This document shows positions 36,289 through 45,159 of a DNA stretch of 61,864 bases, piece after piece. The stretch is from an uncultured Puniceicoccaceae bacterium (GTDB lineage Bacteria > Verrucomicrobiota > Verrucomicrobiia > Opitutales > Coraliomargaritaceae). Each line of letters starts with the position of its first letter. Position 1 is the stretch's first letter. The position numbers were made by a program, and so were the translations under genes. The notes below the pieces were generated by a model. That model searched no databases. It saw nothing but the letters and a program-made list of their open reading frames with translations, and had not been told where the DNA came from. The DNA lies in the NCBI GenBank assembly GCA_905479975.1, contig CAJQOS010000019.1, positions 1-61,864 on the forward strand. The letters are read 5' to 3'.

Positions 36289-36891
36289 CTACAACGAGAG
36301 CGTGCCCTTGGTGGACGGCAATGCACCGCCGAGACGGGGATCCACCGTGGTAGCCACGTCGAGCGCACGTGCGAAGCCTTTGAAGATGGCTTCGGCAATG
36401 TGGTGCGGCTCTTCGCCGTATTCCAGAGTGATGTGGAGATTGCAGGCTGCATCGTTGGCAAATGCTTGGAAAAACTCCTTCACGAGGACGATGCTGAAAT
36501 CGCGCACCATCGGGAACTGGTAATCCACATTATAAACGAAGGCCTGGCGGTTCGAAAGATCGAGCACCACACGAGCGAGCGACTCATCCATCGGCAACAG
36601 GAAGAAACCGTAGCGACGAATGCCGCCTTTATCGCCAAGCGCCTGCTTGACTGCTTGCCCTAGCACGATGCCAGTGTCCTCCACCATGTGGTGATAATCG
36701 ACGTCGATATCGCCGGTTGCTTTGACCTTCAGGTCGAACAAGCCATGTTTGGCAAAGAGCGTCAGCATGTGATCGAAAAACGGGATGCCGGTGTCGATTT
36801 CGGACACGCCCGTGCCATCGACATTCAGCTCCAGTTCGATCTGAGTCTCTTTAGTATTGCGGGTGATGTTTGCTATGCGTTGTTCAGCCAT
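36289..36891 (-). CDS. hisB: imidazoleglycerol-phosphate dehydratase
   Basis: Dehydrates imidazole glycerol phosphate in histidine synthesis. The 200-residue monofunctional enzyme has the manganese-binding His/Glu sets '[17 protein letters not shown]', '[18 protein letters not shown]' and '[28 protein letters not shown]'. There is no N-terminal phosphatase domain. Its start overlaps hisC by 19 bases, so it is coupled to it. Confidence 0.96.
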   Translation of the reverse strand: MAEQRIANITRNTKETQIELELNVDGTGVSEIDTGIPFFDHMLTLFAKHGLFDLKVKATGDIDVDYHHMVEDTGIVLGQAVKQALGDKGGIRRYGFFLLPMDESLARVVLDLSNRQAFVYNVDYQFPMVRDFSIVLVKEFFQAFANDAACNLHITLEYGEEPHHIAEAIFKGFARALDVATTVDPRLGGALPSTKGTLSL

Positions 36892-37964
36892 GATGTAATA
36901 GCGGTTATAAATGCCTCCATTTCAGCGTCAGTTCCTATGCTGACGCGGATGAAAGAGCAAGTTAAAGGATGGTTCGGGAAATAGCGCACCAATACGCGCG
37001 ATTGCTTCAAATGTTCAAATAACGAGGCCGCAACGTCTGCGCCCGACTCGCCTGCTGCATTTTTCGGCTCGGTAAACAGTAAATTCGCCGCCGATGGATA
37101 CGTAAACCAACCAAGCGTATCGATCTGCGCGAGCGTTGCTTCACGAGTCGCGATCACCTGCTGGCGTTGTTCCTCAAAATATGGCACGTCCTCAAACGCA
37201 GCCTGCGCGGCGACTTGTGCGACTCGGTCGACGTTATACGCATCACGCACACGATCCAACATGCCGATGATGCCTTCACTCGCCATGCCGAAGCCAACAC
37301 GCATCCCCGCAAGTCCGTAAGACTTCGAGAACGTGCGCACCACGACGAGGTTTTCATAATCTTTAAGCAGCGTAACGGCACTCTCCCCTCCGAAATCCAC
37401 ATACGCTTCATCAACGACCAAAATGCCGTCGATCCGTTGCAATACGGCTTCAATCGCTGAAAGCGGAAACGCCACGCCAGTCGGCGCATTCGGCGAAGTC
37501 AGGAAAAACACGGGTGCATTTGCCGCTGCAATTGCATCGACATCCAGTTCCATCGAGCGCGTAAACGGCACATCAATCATGCCCTTGCCCGACATGCCAG
37601 CCACCACGGGATACAGCGAATAACTCGGCACGGTATGTCCCGCGCCCTCTGACGACACGTAACAACGCGTGATCAGATCCAAAATATTATCCGAGCCGTT
37701 ACCGATGATCACGTTCTTCGCAGTGAGGCCATAGCGCTCACCGATCACCGCACGCAGCTTCGAGCTCACTGGCTCTGGGTAGCGACGCAAGTGTGCGACC
37801 TCAGCAGCCACTGCCTCGCCGACCTTCGGTGACGGAGGATACGGATTCTCGTTCGTGTTGAGTTTCACCCAGCCCTCACCCTGCGGTTGTTCACCGGGCA
37901 CATAGGCATGGAGTTCCTGAATGTGCGGCAAGGCACGGGCATTGGCATCAAATGTTTTTTTCAT
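36873..37964 (-). CDS. hisC: histidinol-phosphate aminotransferase
   Basis: A PLP-dependent fold-type I aminotransferase of 363 residues, converting imidazole acetol phosphate to histidinol phosphate. It contains '[15 protein letters not shown]', '[15 protein letters not shown]', '[19 protein letters not shown]', '[12 protein letters not shown]' and the PLP lysine block '[21 protein letters not shown]'. The frame is open to 38012; ATG 37964 is preferred. A nested inverted repeat lies upstream, before the divergent outer-membrane gene. Confidence 0.93.
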   Translation of the reverse strand: MKKTFDANARALPHIQELHAYVPGEQPQGEGWVKLNTNENPYPPSPKVGEAVAAEVAHLRRYPEPVSSKLRAVIGERYGLTAKNVIIGNGSDNILDLITRCYVSSEGAGHTVPSYSLYPVVAGMSGKGMIDVPFTRSMELDVDAIAAANAPVFFLTSPNAPTGVAFPLSAIEAVLQRIDGILVVDEAYVDFGGESAVTLLKDYENLVVVRTFSKSYGLAGMRVGFGMASEGIIGMLDRVRDAYNVDRVAQVAAQAAFEDVPYFEEQRQQVIATREATLAQIDTLGWFTYPSAANLLFTEPKNAAGESGADVAASLFEHLKQSRVLVRYFPNHPLTCSFIRVSIGTDAEMEAFITAITSWLNNA

Positions 37965-38014
37965 GGCTGCGATGCACTCTTTGAAATCAGGAATGCACAG
38001 GAATGCACACAAAT

Positions 38015-38104
38015 AATGCTAGAAATCTCAGATCACCGAGCAACGAGTAGCCACCAATGACTAATCCCAGCATCTGAGATGCGATTTGCCTTCTAGCATT
38101 TTTT
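38015..38104. repeat. nested inverted repeat upstream of hisC
   Basis: AATGCTAGAA (38015-38024) pairs with TTCTAGCATT (38091-38100), and ATCTCAGAT (38025-38033) pairs with ATCTGAGAT (38072-38080). The left arm is continuous (19 bases), while the right arm carries a 10-base bulge. Six T follow on the plus strand, and the structure lies between divergent genes. Confidence 0.65.
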
Positions 38105-38139
38105 CACTACCGCTCTTTCATACGATTTTAATTCCCGCC

Positions 38140-39162
38140 ATGTTTAGCCGATATATTTTACCACCGCTGCTGCTATTGAGCTCCGCGAGCAACCTACTTG
38201 CTGACGAGATCTTAATGAAAAACGGCTCTCGCATCGTCGGCGACTTGGTGAGCGTCGAAGCAGACAAAGTGATCTTTTCGACTCCCTTTGCTGGGAACAT
38301 TACGATTACTCAAGACAACGTCGACCGCATCATCACTGAAGAGCCAGTCACACTGATGATGGAAGACGGCACGGTCTACCGCGGCCGTCAGATTATATCG
38401 ACCGAAACGGCCATGCTCGTGGAGGCCGAAGACGAAGCCCCAGTGATTTTCGACGCAACCGACATCGAGATGGTCAACCCTGAGCCATGGAAACTCGGAG
38501 AGGGCTACGATTGGACAGGCTCAGTCTGGCTCAAAATGGAATATGATCGCGGCAACTCAGATTCCGATGAATGGGACATCGCCGCCAACTCAGTATGGCG
38601 CAGCCTAGTCGACCGTTATACACTCAAAGGCGACATGGAATATGAGGAATCCAGAAACGTCAAAAAAGAGGACAACTGGTTCATCTATGGAAAATACGAC
38701 CGTTTTTTAGAACCAGGCAGCCAGAATTACCGCGGCACGGACCTAAGCTTCGAATACGATGAATTTGCCGACCTAGACCTACGCACGATTTTCGGCGTGC
38801 ATATGGGGCGCACTTTTTCCGACAACGAACACTTCGCACTGGAGATGGAACTCGGTCCGGCATGGGTCGATGAGCAATTCAGCAATGCAGACAACGACAG
38901 CTGGTTAGGTGTGATGTGGAATGTGAAAGCCACCAGCGACATCGTCGGCTTTGGCTCTCAACTATATCTGAACCATGACGGAATCCTCAACACCAGTGAC
39001 CCGCGCGACACGATTCTCAACGCAACGCTTGGTATTAAATTCCCCATCCGCGGCGGCTTTGAAACTGCCTTCGAAGCCGAATACGAATATGACGGCGGTG
39101 CGGTGGAAGATGTCGATCAACTCGATGAAACCTACAACATCCGCTTCGGTTACTCTTGGTAA
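38140..39162 (+). CDS. outer-membrane DUF481-type beta-barrel protein with N-terminal beta domain
   Basis: A 340-residue exported protein. After a signal peptide ending 'SNLLADE' comes a small beta domain (about 20-110, 'DEILMKNGSRIVGDLVSVEADKVIFSTPFAG'). Then alternating hydrophobic/polar strands follow, of the DUF481/YdiY type ('GYDWTGSVWLKMEYDRGNSDSDEWDIAANSVW', 'YNIRFGYSW' with a C-terminal Trp typical of OM barrels). It probably sits in the outer membrane; the substrate is unknown. Start ATG 38140 fits the signal peptide. pyk starts 25 bases later, so they may be co-transcribed. Confidence 0.78.
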   Translation: MFSRYILPPLLLLSSASNLLADEILMKNGSRIVGDLVSVEADKVIFSTPFAGNITITQDNVDRIITEEPVTLMMEDGTVYRGRQIISTETAMLVEAEDEAPVIFDATDIEMVNPEPWKLGEGYDWTGSVWLKMEYDRGNSDSDEWDIAANSVWRSLVDRYTLKGDMEYEESRNVKKEDNWFIYGKYDRFLEPGSQNYRGTDLSFEYDEFADLDLRTIFGVHMGRTFSDNEHFALEMELGPAWVDEQFSNADNDSWLGVMWNVKATSDIVGFGSQLYLNHDGILNTSDPRDTILNATLGIKFPIRGGFETAFEAEYEYDGGAVEDVDQLDETYNIRFGYSW

Positions 39163-39187
39163 CAGTCGCAATCAACCGACCATTTCC

Positions 39188-40642
39188 ATGACACTCCCAA
39201 ACAACAAGACCAAGATCGTCGCCACCATTGGCCCAGCCTCAGACTCCCCTGAAATGCTGGAAAAACTCATTCGTGCCGGCCTCAACGTCGCGCGACTTAA
39301 TTTTTCTCATGGCGAATTCAGTGATCATGCCGATCGTATCGCCCGCATCCGCGCGGCCGAACAAGCCACTGGTTGCTCCGTCACCATTATGGCCGACCTG
39401 CCGGGGCCGAAGATGCGCGTCGGCATCATTGAGCCCAAACTCGTCCACCTCGCCCCCGGCGATGCCTTCACCCTCACCAGCGAAGACATCGTCGGCAACG
39501 CGCAACGCGCCTCGATGAGCTTCGAACCGCTACCACGCGTCGTAACACCAGGAGATAAACTCTATCTCAACGATGGTCTCATTCAACTCATGGTCGAAAG
39601 CGTCACGGGCAACGACGTGCACTGCACAGTCGCCGCTGGCGGCGAACTCAGCTCCCGCAAAGGCCTCAACCTCCCAGGAATCGACCTCGGTATCAACGCC
39701 TTTACCGACCATGATCACGCCTGCTTAGAATTTGCGCTCAACAACGGCGTAGACTCTGTCAGTCAATCCTTCGTCGAATCGGCAGCCGACATCGAAGCCG
39801 TGCGCGCTGCTGCCGATGCTCTGGGCAAAAAGCCCTTCATCATCGCCAAAATCGAGCGCGTGGAAGCGATCGATCACCTCGACGAAATTCTCCACGCCGC
39901 CGATGGCATCATGGTCGCACGCGGGGATCTAGGCGTCGAAGTGCCGATCGAACAGATCGCAGTGATTCAAAAGCGAGTCATCGCCATGGCAAACCGCGCA
40001 GGAAAGCCGGTGATCACCGCCACTCAGATGCTCGAATCCATGACCATCAGCCGCCTGCCCACACGCGCAGAAGCCACCGATGTCGCCAACGCCATCCTCG
40101 ATGGCACCGACTGCATCATGCTCTCAGGCGAGTCCGCCATGGGCAACTACCCCGAAGAAGCTGTTTCGATGCTGGCTCGAATCGCCGCCAGCGCCGAAGC
40201 ACATCGTGATGCCACAGCAAAAGACCCAGCCCAGCAGCAATCACTGGTAGCACCTACCACCAAAGACGAGGCCATCTCCGACATCGTCCACCACTCAATC
40301 CGCAGCGTACCGTGCTCTGCTGTGTTCGCACCCACTCAAACTGGTACCACTCCACGAATGATTTCGCGGTTCAAGCCCCACGTTTGGATCATTGCCGGTT
40401 GCCGCGACATCAGAGTCAGCAAAGGGCTCGCGTTTTCCTACGGAGTGCGAGCGATTCATCTACAAGATGGCACGATCGATTGGCAAGAGTTCGCCAAAAA
40501 CTGGCTCAGTGAAAATAACCTGCCAGTTCACCTCGCCATCTTAGTCGCCGGCCCCTCGCCCAAAAAACCAAGTGCCAACTACCGCGTCGAGTTTCTACGA
40601 TTTATCACCGAATCACCCGAGACCCTGCTGCCGTCGAACTAA
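39188..40642 (+). CDS. pyk: pyruvate kinase
   Basis: Converts PEP and ADP to pyruvate and ATP in glycolysis. The 484-residue protein begins 'NKTKIVATIGPASDSPEMLEKLIRAGLNVARLNFSHGEF'. It contains 'IIAKIERVEAIDHLDEILHAADGIMVARGDLGVEVP' (catalytic Lys and metal-binding Glu/Asp), 'ITATQMLESM' and 'GTDCIMLSGESAMGNYPEEAVSMLARI'. Length is normal for a bacterial type II enzyme. The long open frame upstream (from 38975) reads through the neighbouring gene and is not real; ATG 39188 is the start. Confidence 0.96.
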   Translation: MTLPNNKTKIVATIGPASDSPEMLEKLIRAGLNVARLNFSHGEFSDHADRIARIRAAEQATGCSVTIMADLPGPKMRVGIIEPKLVHLAPGDAFTLTSEDIVGNAQRASMSFEPLPRVVTPGDKLYLNDGLIQLMVESVTGNDVHCTVAAGGELSSRKGLNLPGIDLGINAFTDHDHACLEFALNNGVDSVSQSFVESAADIEAVRAAADALGKKPFIIAKIERVEAIDHLDEILHAADGIMVARGDLGVEVPIEQIAVIQKRVIAMANRAGKPVITATQMLESMTISRLPTRAEATDVANAILDGTDCIMLSGESAMGNYPEEAVSMLARIAASAEAHRDATAKDPAQQQSLVAPTTKDEAISDIVHHSIRSVPCSAVFAPTQTGTTPRMISRFKPHVWIIAGCRDIRVSKGLAFSYGVRAIHLQDGTIDWQEFAKNWLSENNLPVHLAILVAGPSPKKPSANYRVEFLRFITESPETLLPSN

Positions 40643-40733
40643 ACATCCAAATACGAAAAACAGCATCAATGCGATCGACCACCCGAAGTTAAACCGCCAA
40701 CTTACGCATCAACCATTTATCAGCAGAGCTTCA

Positions 40734-40937
40734 ATGGAAGTCGAACTACTCGATTCCGCGACAGGTCAACGCCTCGCTGCAGCAGTCGACGAGCGAAGCG
40801 GTTCCGCCGGCCTAGGATCCAAGTGGACTCACGTCGAAAAAACATTCAACACGTGGGGTGCAAAAATGAGTGACCGCCTCAAGCGCCTCACCACCGCTAG
40901 CCGCCTCAAGCAAAATCTGCTCGACGTTAAGATCTAG
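40734..40937 (+). pseudogene. C-terminal fragment of a DUF3313-like lipoprotein
   Basis: About 67 residues starting MEVELLDSATGQRLAAAVD and running through 'WTHVEKTFNTWGAKMSDRLKRL' match the C-terminal end of DUF3313 family proteins, which are normally over 200 residues. The N-terminal bulk, signal peptide and lipobox are absent, and the frame before 40734 (open from 40572) shows no related sequence. It is best read as a gene remnant downstream of pyk, closed by a terminator. Confidence 0.6.
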
Positions 40938-40960
40938 TCGCCCGCAGATTCCTTTGACTA

Positions 40961-40997
40961 AAAAAAAACGCTCAGCACTAGCAGAGCGGGTTTTTTC
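40961..40997. terminator. terminator after the DUF3313 remnant, shared with hisD
   Basis: CGCTC and GAGCG form a 5-bp stem with a 10-base loop, with A run before and T run after, so it can act on both strands between convergent genes. Confidence 0.75.
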
Positions 40998-41014
40998 TTT
41001 TGAAAGGGTGAGTT

Positions 41015-42310
41015 CTACAAGCGGATCGTCAACGAACGACCGTGCCCATCGAGCTTCTCTAAACGCGCAAAAGTCTCCACGACTGGCGCCGCATTAGCCA
41101 AGCTCTTGGCATCGTAGCGTAAAATACTGGAGCGTCGGATGAAGTCTGTCGCTTGCAAACCACTGAAGAAGCGTCCTGCGCGGCCCGTTGGCAGCGTGTG
41201 ACTCGGCCCCGCAGTAAAGTCACCCAATACCGTCGGCGTCATGTAGCCCTGAAGAATTGCTCCCGCAGTCACAATCTTCTTAGTCAACGCATCGATCGAC
41301 TTGTCGGCGATCTGTAGCTCCAAGTGCTCGGGAGCAATATAGTTCGAGACCTGTGCCGCTTGATCAAGGTTCTTACAAGTCACCGCAAGGAAGCGAGTCG
41401 TCAGCACCTTCTCACACTTCGCAGCGTGAGTGCGCTCGGGCAATTGCTTGGCGAGTGACTTCTCAATCTTCTTGAGCAGCGCCTTACTCGTCGTCGCTAA
41501 ATAAATGATTTCCTTACCGCTGCCGTGTTCGGCCTGTGCGATGAGATCCGCTGCAACATGGTCTGCATTTGCGCCGGCATCGGCGATGATCATCACTTCG
41601 CTCGGGCCAGGTAGCAGATCGATGCCGACCGTGCCGAGCACTTGACGCTTGGCCTCCATCACAAACGCATTGCCCGGGCCAAAAATCTTATCCACAGCTG
41701 GCACTGTTGCGGTGCCATATGCCATCGCGCCAACGGCTTGAACGCCGCCGACTTTATAAACTTCGTCAACACCGACCATCGCCAGCGCAGCCAACATGCC
41801 GGGAGCAATGGAGCCATCTGCAGCGGGAGGTGTGCAGACGCAAATCTCAGGATTTTTGACCAACTTCGCCAGCACCGCCGTCATAATGACAGTCGAGACG
41901 AGCGGCACATTACCGCCAGGCACATACAGGCCGACACGTTGAATCGGATAAAAGCGCTCGCCGACGATACCGCCTTGAGCGTTCTTTGCCTTCCAATCCT
42001 TCGGCAATGTCTTTTTGTGGAAATCTTTGACCAACGCGATGGACTCGCGAATGGCTTTACGATCCGCAGCGGACAAGCTCTTGACCGCAACCTTCATCTC
42101 AGCGGGATCGACGCGCATCGCTTTGGCGCTCAGCTTCGCACCGTCAAATTTCTGCGTGTATTGGAGCACGGCCTGATCGCCGCGCGCCTTCACATCGGCC
42201 AGCACAGGAGTCACCACATCAGACACATCGCCAGTGGCATTCGCATCCGCACAAAACGTGCGCAGTGCGTTGAAAAATTTCGGCGAATCTGAGAATTCGA
42301 GAGTTTGCAT
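41015..42310 (-). CDS. hisD: histidinol dehydrogenase
   Basis: The last step of histidine synthesis: oxidation of histidinol by NAD. The 431-residue protein has 'ERFYPIQRVGLYVPGGNVPLVSTVIMTAVLAKL', 'VGGVQAVGAMAYGTATVPAVDKIFGPGNAFV', 'LPGPSEVMIIADAGANADHVAADLIAQAEHG', the zinc-site 'YIAPEHLELQ' and 'FTAGPSHTLPTGRAGRFFSGLQ'. It is separate from the other his genes here (about 3 kb from hisC). Confidence 0.96.
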   Translation of the reverse strand: MQTLEFSDSPKFFNALRTFCADANATGDVSDVVTPVLADVKARGDQAVLQYTQKFDGAKLSAKAMRVDPAEMKVAVKSLSAADRKAIRESIALVKDFHKKTLPKDWKAKNAQGGIVGERFYPIQRVGLYVPGGNVPLVSTVIMTAVLAKLVKNPEICVCTPPAADGSIAPGMLAALAMVGVDEVYKVGGVQAVGAMAYGTATVPAVDKIFGPGNAFVMEAKRQVLGTVGIDLLPGPSEVMIIADAGANADHVAADLIAQAEHGSGKEIIYLATTSKALLKKIEKSLAKQLPERTHAAKCEKVLTTRFLAVTCKNLDQAAQVSNYIAPEHLELQIADKSIDALTKKIVTAGAILQGYMTPTVLGDFTAGPSHTLPTGRAGRFFSGLQATDFIRRSSILRYDAKSLANAAPVVETFARLEKLDGHGRSLTIRL

Positions 42311-42359
42311 AATAAGCTAAAAGAAAATGGTTCATGCCCGCGCCTGCAAGACCGCGCGC

Positions 42360-43094
42360 TTACTTTGTTTTTTGACCAGTCGGGATGGTAAAGATCCCGC
42401 GTTTCAGCGGCTTATTGACTTTGACCTCACTGATCACCATGGTGTGAAGCATCTTATTATCCTGATAATACTCCACCCGCTTGGGAAATTTAATGCCATC
42501 AACGATCCGCTCGCCAACTTCGACACTTTCCACGCCTTGATCGGTCACCGTCGAAACAAGCGTATCGTCGTTGACCGCGAAATAGCGCGTGGTGGAAAGC
42601 CCGTCCGGATACGAATACAGCAGCTTATGGCAACGCACCCCACGACGCTGCTCGATGCCCTTGTATTTGATCCGCTCGCCGCTCTTAAAGTCCGCCCCGA
42701 AAAAGCTGAACAGTTGACGTGTGTTAAACACCACGCGCTGTAGCTCCTTTTCGGTCATCGTGCGCATTTGAGAACGCTGATCCGTATCACTTAGATTTGA
42801 GCGAATAATGCAGCCAGCTTCACCATCCAAAATCGTCGTCTCGACCAAATCATCGACCTTCACCTCCAAGCGCTGCGAACAGGGCTTGCGGGAAATGATC
42901 AGAATTGTCGCCCCCGGCACTTTTGATTCTGCAGGCTCGATCCAGCCGCTCATCCTTAACGTGACCAAACCGCCCAGTGCAGCTTCCGTGCCGACAGTGG
43001 CGCGGGCGCGTTTCACGATAGAGTTCACTTTCGGCGAGGCCGCAAAGAGCGGAGCTGCCAGAGCAATCAAACAAATACAGGGTAATAACTTCAT
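42360..43094 (-). CDS. LolA-like secreted protein
   Basis: A 244-residue protein with a clear signal peptide (MKLLPCICLIALAAPLFAA). The mature domain has features of the LolA/outer-membrane-lipoprotein-sorting fold ('VKVDDLVETTILDGEAGCIIRSNL', 'YKGIEQRRGVRCHKLLYSYPDGLSTTRYFAVNDDTLVSTV', 'GIKFPKRVEYYQDNK'). Proteins of this shape carry lipids or lipoproteins through the periplasm, but ligand and partners are unknown. It lies upstream of hisD on the same strand. Confidence 0.7.
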   Translation of the reverse strand: MKLLPCICLIALAAPLFAASPKVNSIVKRARATVGTEAALGGLVTLRMSGWIEPAESKVPGATILIISRKPCSQRLEVKVDDLVETTILDGEAGCIIRSNLSDTDQRSQMRTMTEKELQRVVFNTRQLFSFFGADFKSGERIKYKGIEQRRGVRCHKLLYSYPDGLSTTRYFAVNDDTLVSTVTDQGVESVEVGERIVDGIKFPKRVEYYQDNKMLHTMVISEVKVNKPLKRGIFTIPTGQKTK

Positions 43095-43173
43095 AACTTA
43101 TAGGCTTCAGACCGACGTGAAGGTAAAATGTTCGGATCAAACACGTGCTCCCGACCGGTGCACGTCCGGCTGC

Positions 43174-44721
43174 CTACTCCCACTCAATCGTGCTCGGTGG
43201 CTTCGAACTAATGTCCAGCACCACACGATTACAACCGGTCACTTCATTAATGATACGGCTAGAAATCTTACGAAGCACATCATACGGCACGCGCGCCCAG
43301 TCCGCAGTCATCGCATCGAGGCTCTCCACGATTCGCAACGCGACCACATTTTCATAAGTGCGCTCGTCGCCCATCACGCCGACAGTTTTAACCGGCAGGA
43401 ACACGCAGAAAGACTGCCATACCTTGTAGTAAAGGTCAGCGGCCATCATCTCTTCTTGAAGAATAGCATCCGCTTTACGTAGCACGACGAGATCCTCTTC
43501 CTTGATCGGCCCCATGACGCGCACGCCAAGACCTGGACCAGGGAACGGTTGACGCCAGACCACTTCCTTCGGCAATCCGAGTTGAGAGCCGAGCTCGCGA
43601 ACTTCGTCCTTAAACAATTCACGAAGCGGCTCAAGCAGCTTGAGATTCATCTTCTCTGGGAGACCGCCCACATTGTGGTGGCTCTTAATGAGTGCCGCTG
43701 GATTGCCGTCGATCGCGATGGACTCAATCACATCTGGATAAAGCGTGCCTTGTGCGAGGAACGTGTAGTTACCATGCTCCTTGAGCTCGGTGACCGACTC
43801 GTCGAAAACTTCCACGAAGGAATTACCGATAATCTTACGCTTGGTTTCCGGATCAGACACACCAGCCAAACGATCCAGGAAGAACTTGCCCTTGTCAGCC
43901 ACTCGAACATCGAGATCGAAGTGGTCGCCGTAGAGTTTTTCAACCTGCTCGCGCTCGTGGAGGCGAAGCAAACCGTTGTCCACGAATACACAAGTGAGCT
44001 GTTTGCCGATTGCTTTATGGATCAGCGCGGCCGCGACAGAGGAATCAACGCCACCAGAAAGACCGAGAATCACGCGCTCATCGCCGACAGTGTCTTTGAT
44101 CTTCTGCACCGACTCTTCGATATAATTGGCCATCGACCAATCCGACTCGCAGCCGCAAATCTTGAAGAGGAAATTCGCAATCACCTCTGTGCCCATTTCG
44201 GAGTGTGCCACCTCGGGGTGGAACTGCATACCGTAAAAATCGCGTTTCGCATCCTGAATCGTCGCGAAAGGTGAATTCTCAGTCGACGCGACCGCCTCGA
44301 AACCTGCTGGCAACTCTTCAATGCGATCACCATGTGAGTTCCACACGCGCAGCTCGTCTGGCATGCCTTCGAAAAGCTTGCCCTTAATGCCGATGCTCAG
44401 TGTGCCGTGACCGAACTCACGCTCCTCACTCTTGCCGACGCGACCGCCGAGCATGTGCGCCATGAGCTGCTCGCCATAACAGATGCCAAGCACGGGGAGA
44501 CCCATATCAAAGACCTTCGCATCCGGGCGCGGAGAGCCTTCGATCAACACCGAAGACGGGCCACCAGAAAGGATCACACCTTTAACACCCGCTTCTTTGA
44601 GCACGCTGGCCTGCGTGTTATATGGATAGATGCGAGAGAGAACATTGGCCTCACGAATACGGCGGGCGATGACCTGCGTGTATTGTGAACCGAAATCGAG
44701 GACTGCGATATGATCTGGCAT
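43174..44721 (-). CDS. guaA: GMP synthase (glutamine-hydrolysing)
   Basis: Aminates XMP to GMP. The 515-residue protein has an N-terminal glutaminase ('[17 protein letters not shown]', nucleophile Cys in 'LGICYGEQL', '[14 protein letters not shown]'). The ATP pyrophosphatase follows ('[22 protein letters not shown]', the PP-loop), then the dimerisation domain ending 'PSTIEWE'. All are canonical. Confidence 0.97.
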   Translation of the reverse strand: MPDHIAVLDFGSQYTQVIARRIREANVLSRIYPYNTQASVLKEAGVKGVILSGGPSSVLIEGSPRPDAKVFDMGLPVLGICYGEQLMAHMLGGRVGKSEEREFGHGTLSIGIKGKLFEGMPDELRVWNSHGDRIEELPAGFEAVASTENSPFATIQDAKRDFYGMQFHPEVAHSEMGTEVIANFLFKICGCESDWSMANYIEESVQKIKDTVGDERVILGLSGGVDSSVAAALIHKAIGKQLTCVFVDNGLLRLHEREQVEKLYGDHFDLDVRVADKGKFFLDRLAGVSDPETKRKIIGNSFVEVFDESVTELKEHGNYTFLAQGTLYPDVIESIAIDGNPAALIKSHHNVGGLPEKMNLKLLEPLRELFKDEVRELGSQLGLPKEVVWRQPFPGPGLGVRVMGPIKEEDLVVLRKADAILQEEMMAADLYYKVWQSFCVFLPVKTVGVMGDERTYENVVALRIVESLDAMTADWARVPYDVLRKISSRIINEVTGCNRVVLDISSKPPSTIEWE

Positions 44722-44769
44722 GACGAAGAGTAAGAAGGTGAAAAGTTAAAACGTATGAAAGTGAATTGT

Positions 44770-45012
44770 CTAAAATCGAAGGCGACCATTGGTAAACCCG
44801 CACTGAGGGCAATCGCATTCTTCACTGCCATGCGAACCAGTGTAAATCTGGCTGCATTTGATGCAGTGATAAATGACCTTCGAGCGCTGGGCCTCAAAGA
44901 GATGCTTATCCTTCCAATCGTAGTAAAACCACAAGCCGAAGAGCAGCACAAAGCCACTCCCCAGATAAAGGAGGAAAAATATATCTACATCGAGTCCGAT
45001 CACAGGGAGCAA
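44770..45012 (-). CDS. small membrane protein with zinc-ribbon tail
   Basis: About 80 residues: one N-terminal membrane helix ('IFFLLYLGSGFVLLFGLWFYY') and a cytosolic tail with two Cys pairs ('YHCIKCSQIY' and 'CDCPQCGF'), a likely zinc ribbon. The start is uncertain: TTG 45012 or GTG 45003, neither with a clear Shine-Dalgarno sequence. Upstream of guaA on the same strand; function unknown. Confidence 0.65.
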   Translation of the reverse strand: MLPVIGLDVDIFFLLYLGSGFVLLFGLWFYYDWKDKHLFEAQRSKVIYHCIKCSQIYTGSHGSEECDCPQCGFTNGRLRF

Positions 45013-45076
45013 TTTGGGATAACTCGCGCTCGGCTCAAGTAAATTGAGTCAAACACCTCAGAAGCTCTGGTAAAAA

Positions 45077-45159
45077 TAGTCGGTTTGCTTTAGCTGACCG
45101 ACCGATTTCGGCGATGAGAGCCGACAACACCGACTGCCAGCCACCTAAAGGAAGCCTAC
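45077..45159. repeat. inverted-repeat element, copy B
   Basis: An 83-base element beginning TAGTCGGTTTGCTTTAGCTG and ending CCACCTAAAGGAAGCCTAC, similar in ends and in the internal GACCGAC to copy A at 33862-33948. It runs onto the stop codon of the next gene on the minus strand, so the last codon of that gene lies in the element. Confidence 0.75.

Noticed and set aside
43143-43165. Terminator after guaA
   Set aside because: Only a 6-bp stem (ACGTGC/GCACGT) with a weak T stretch; too little to call.
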